Of a DNA stretch of 21,970 bases, positions 20,891-21,970 are shown piece after piece. The stretch comes from Reticulomyxa filosa (lineage: Eukaryota > Foraminifera > Reticulomyxidae). The first letter of the stretch is position 1; every line of letters starts with the position of its first letter. The notes under the pieces are model-generated. The model ran no database searches and was not told where the DNA came from. It worked only from the letters and a program-made list of their open reading frames with translations. The position numbers were made by a program, and so were the translations under genes. The DNA lies in contig ASPP01007064.1 of NCBI GenBank assembly GCA_000512085.1, positions 1-21,970 on the forward strand. Direction: 5' to 3'.

Positions 20891-21382
20891 GCCTTGTTGG
20901 ATGCCGCGAGCAATAATAGCGGCAAAGAGGGGAAAAAAAAAAAAAAAATCATTATGGTTCGTCTTTGCGTGATACCATTGTTACTTATTATGAAGTCAAA
21001 ACATTTGCTTGAACAAAAAAAAGAAAGCTAGCCTTTTGTGATAAAATATAGAACAAGTGAGTCACAGTGATGTTATAGTGACACTTTGAGCACGAACTTA
21101 GTTTCACTTAAATTTAAGGTAAAGCATTTGATTTTTCCACCAACAGTGGTAATTGTGCTTGATTTATCAAAAAAAGTGGATTTTTTTCATTTTGTAGCCC
21201 TCATTTTTCTCTTTCTCTAGCCAACGGTTTCTACCTATGCAATTGGTAGAAGAATTTTTAAGTGACTGGTTGAAAAATTTTGTGCGTAATATCTGTTTTC
21301 TTATGCACACCTTTCACAAAACAATCAAATGCTTTTTTTTTCCCGTTGCAAAAAAAAATAAAAAAGGGAAGACATGTTTTGC
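20891..21382. other. Intergenic region, syntaxin promoter side
   Basis: About 490 bases between the syntaxin start and the PSMD3 stop (both minus strand). It includes an A16-17 run (20933-20949) and an inverted repeat GTCAC...GTGAC around 21061-21082. No gene seen; plus-strand frames at 21237-21567 are antisense to the PSMD3 3' exon. Confidence 0.5.
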
Positions 21383-21868
21383 TCAATCGTCTTCTTCCAT
21401 TGCCTCTCGCACCATCTGTGCGACTTCCTCTGGCGACATCATATCATCATCATCTTCTTTTTTACCCGCCAACTCTTCTTGTGGCGGATATCTCAATGAC
21501 TGTTGTAATTGTTATTATTGTTAATTATTGTAATTGTAATATGTTGTTGAGCAATGCAATTAGTTAAAAAAAAAAAGATTAACTTTGATGGCTTGAGTAT
21601 GAATATCTAAACAAAAGCGAATTCTGGTGGCAAAGTTTTGATAAGGCTCGTCAGTGGTATAGACATGATGAATTTGCTTACTTTGCACCCATTTGTTGTC
21701 ATAGTCAATGGTGGCATCAATGACCCATCGCGAATGGCTTTGCCGACAATATAATAGGCATCTTCTTCCGTGTCCAATGACAACTTGCGACAGACATCGA
21801 TCAATGAAATGCGGCTGTAGCTTTTATTGATTTTGCGGAGACCAGTTTTAATGACATTATGGCGCAAT
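21383..21868 (-). CDS. PSMD3: 26S proteasome lid subunit Rpn3/PSMD3 (3' part)
   Basis: C-terminal part of proteasome regulatory subunit Rpn3, a PCI-domain scaffold of the 19S lid. Two exons are in the window: 21868-21584 and 21499-21383, about 133 residues; upstream exons lie beyond the right edge (the 21869-21970 stretch looks intronic). The text follows the family: LRHNVIKTG, YSRISLIDVCRKLSLDTEEDA, IVGKAIRDG, DNKWVQSKQI, IRFCLDIHTQAIK, then an acidic tail ending AMEEDD. Between IRDG and ATIDYDNKW the frame changes by -1. One extra G in GGG (21724-21726) restores IRDGVIDATIDYDNKW, matching the IRDGVI of other Rpn3 proteins. The intron has a GTTAAT donor and ACAG acceptor. The distinction from paralogue CSN3 rests on the RHNVIKTG and VQSK motifs. 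Confidence 0.9.
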
Positions 21869-21970
21869 CTTTTTTTTTTTTGTGCAATGGTGTGGTGTGG
21901 TGTATTATTTGTATGTGATGAGAATCAATATAATGGATATATACACACATCATAATACAAATAAATAAGT
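21869..21970 (-). other. Probable PSMD3 intron reaching the window edge
   Basis: On the minus strand this AT-rich stretch ends with a poly-A tract and AG at 21870-21869, just before the exon starting LRHNVIKTG. No coding text is seen, so the preceding exon must be outside the window. Confidence 0.6.

Noticed and set aside
1-21970. CRISPR array, transposon, tRNA/rRNA, defence system or bacterial operon
   Set aside because: Repeats present are simple-sequence only; no spaced repeats, transposase text, terminal inverted repeats or cloverleaf were recognised, and all recognised genes are eukaryotic housekeeping or signalling families.

Overview
This window is eukaryotic nuclear DNA. Genes are split by many short introns (about 43-190 nt). 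Exons are fairly GC-balanced, while introns and spacers are very AT-rich, full of A/T homopolymers and TA microsatellites. TAA, TAG and TGA all act as stops and no operon logic is visible. The style (poly-T/poly-A tracts, TACATATATGTA-type introns, compact genes on both strands) fits a protist; a rhizarian/foraminiferan such as Reticulomyxa is my best guess, but that is inference from style only.

Layout, left to right: (1) 154-3535 (+) SCYL1-like pseudokinase with HEAT repeats; (2) 3914-4780 (-) iron superoxide dismutase, four exons, convergent with SCYL1; (3) 5202-6237 (+) membrane-anchored dual-specificity phosphatase, divergent from SOD; (4) 6568-7535 (+) fatty-acid-hydroxylase/sterol-oxidase family membrane protein with one frame break; (5) 8265-14602 (+) a roughly 12-exon RalGAP beta-like gene of about 1690 codons; (6) 15253-16323 (-) glutaredoxin-like protein with an unrecognised C-terminal tail; (7) 16725-18501 (+) TBC-domain Rab GAP in six exons, one intron apparently GC-AG; (8) 19583-20890 (-) a five-exon syntaxin-like Qa-SNARE, most of whose N-terminal half lies in exons too short to stand out as ORFs; (9) 21383-21868 (-) the 3' end of the proteasome lid subunit Rpn3/PSMD3, cut by the right window edge.

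Four of the nine genes (SCYL1, RalGAP beta, TBC, syntaxin) belong to families that act in membrane traffic or small-GTPase control. I see no sign of co-regulation, so this is probably chance. I found no mobile element, tRNA, rRNA, CRISPR or defence-type system.

The most striking pattern is a set of about seven one-base frame breaks, spread over five otherwise intact genes. All have the same sign, and each is repaired by one extra base, usually in or beside a homopolymer. The PSMD3 break falls in a highly conserved motif. The simplest explanation is under-called homopolymers in the assembly, with real recoding as the less likely alternative. With these bases counted, every complete gene model closes in a single frame. 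Other observations are a strong excess of GTT-type 5' splice sites, palindromic AT repeats inside introns, a syntaxin with Glu instead of Gln at the SNARE zero layer, and an acidic insert inside the TBC fold.
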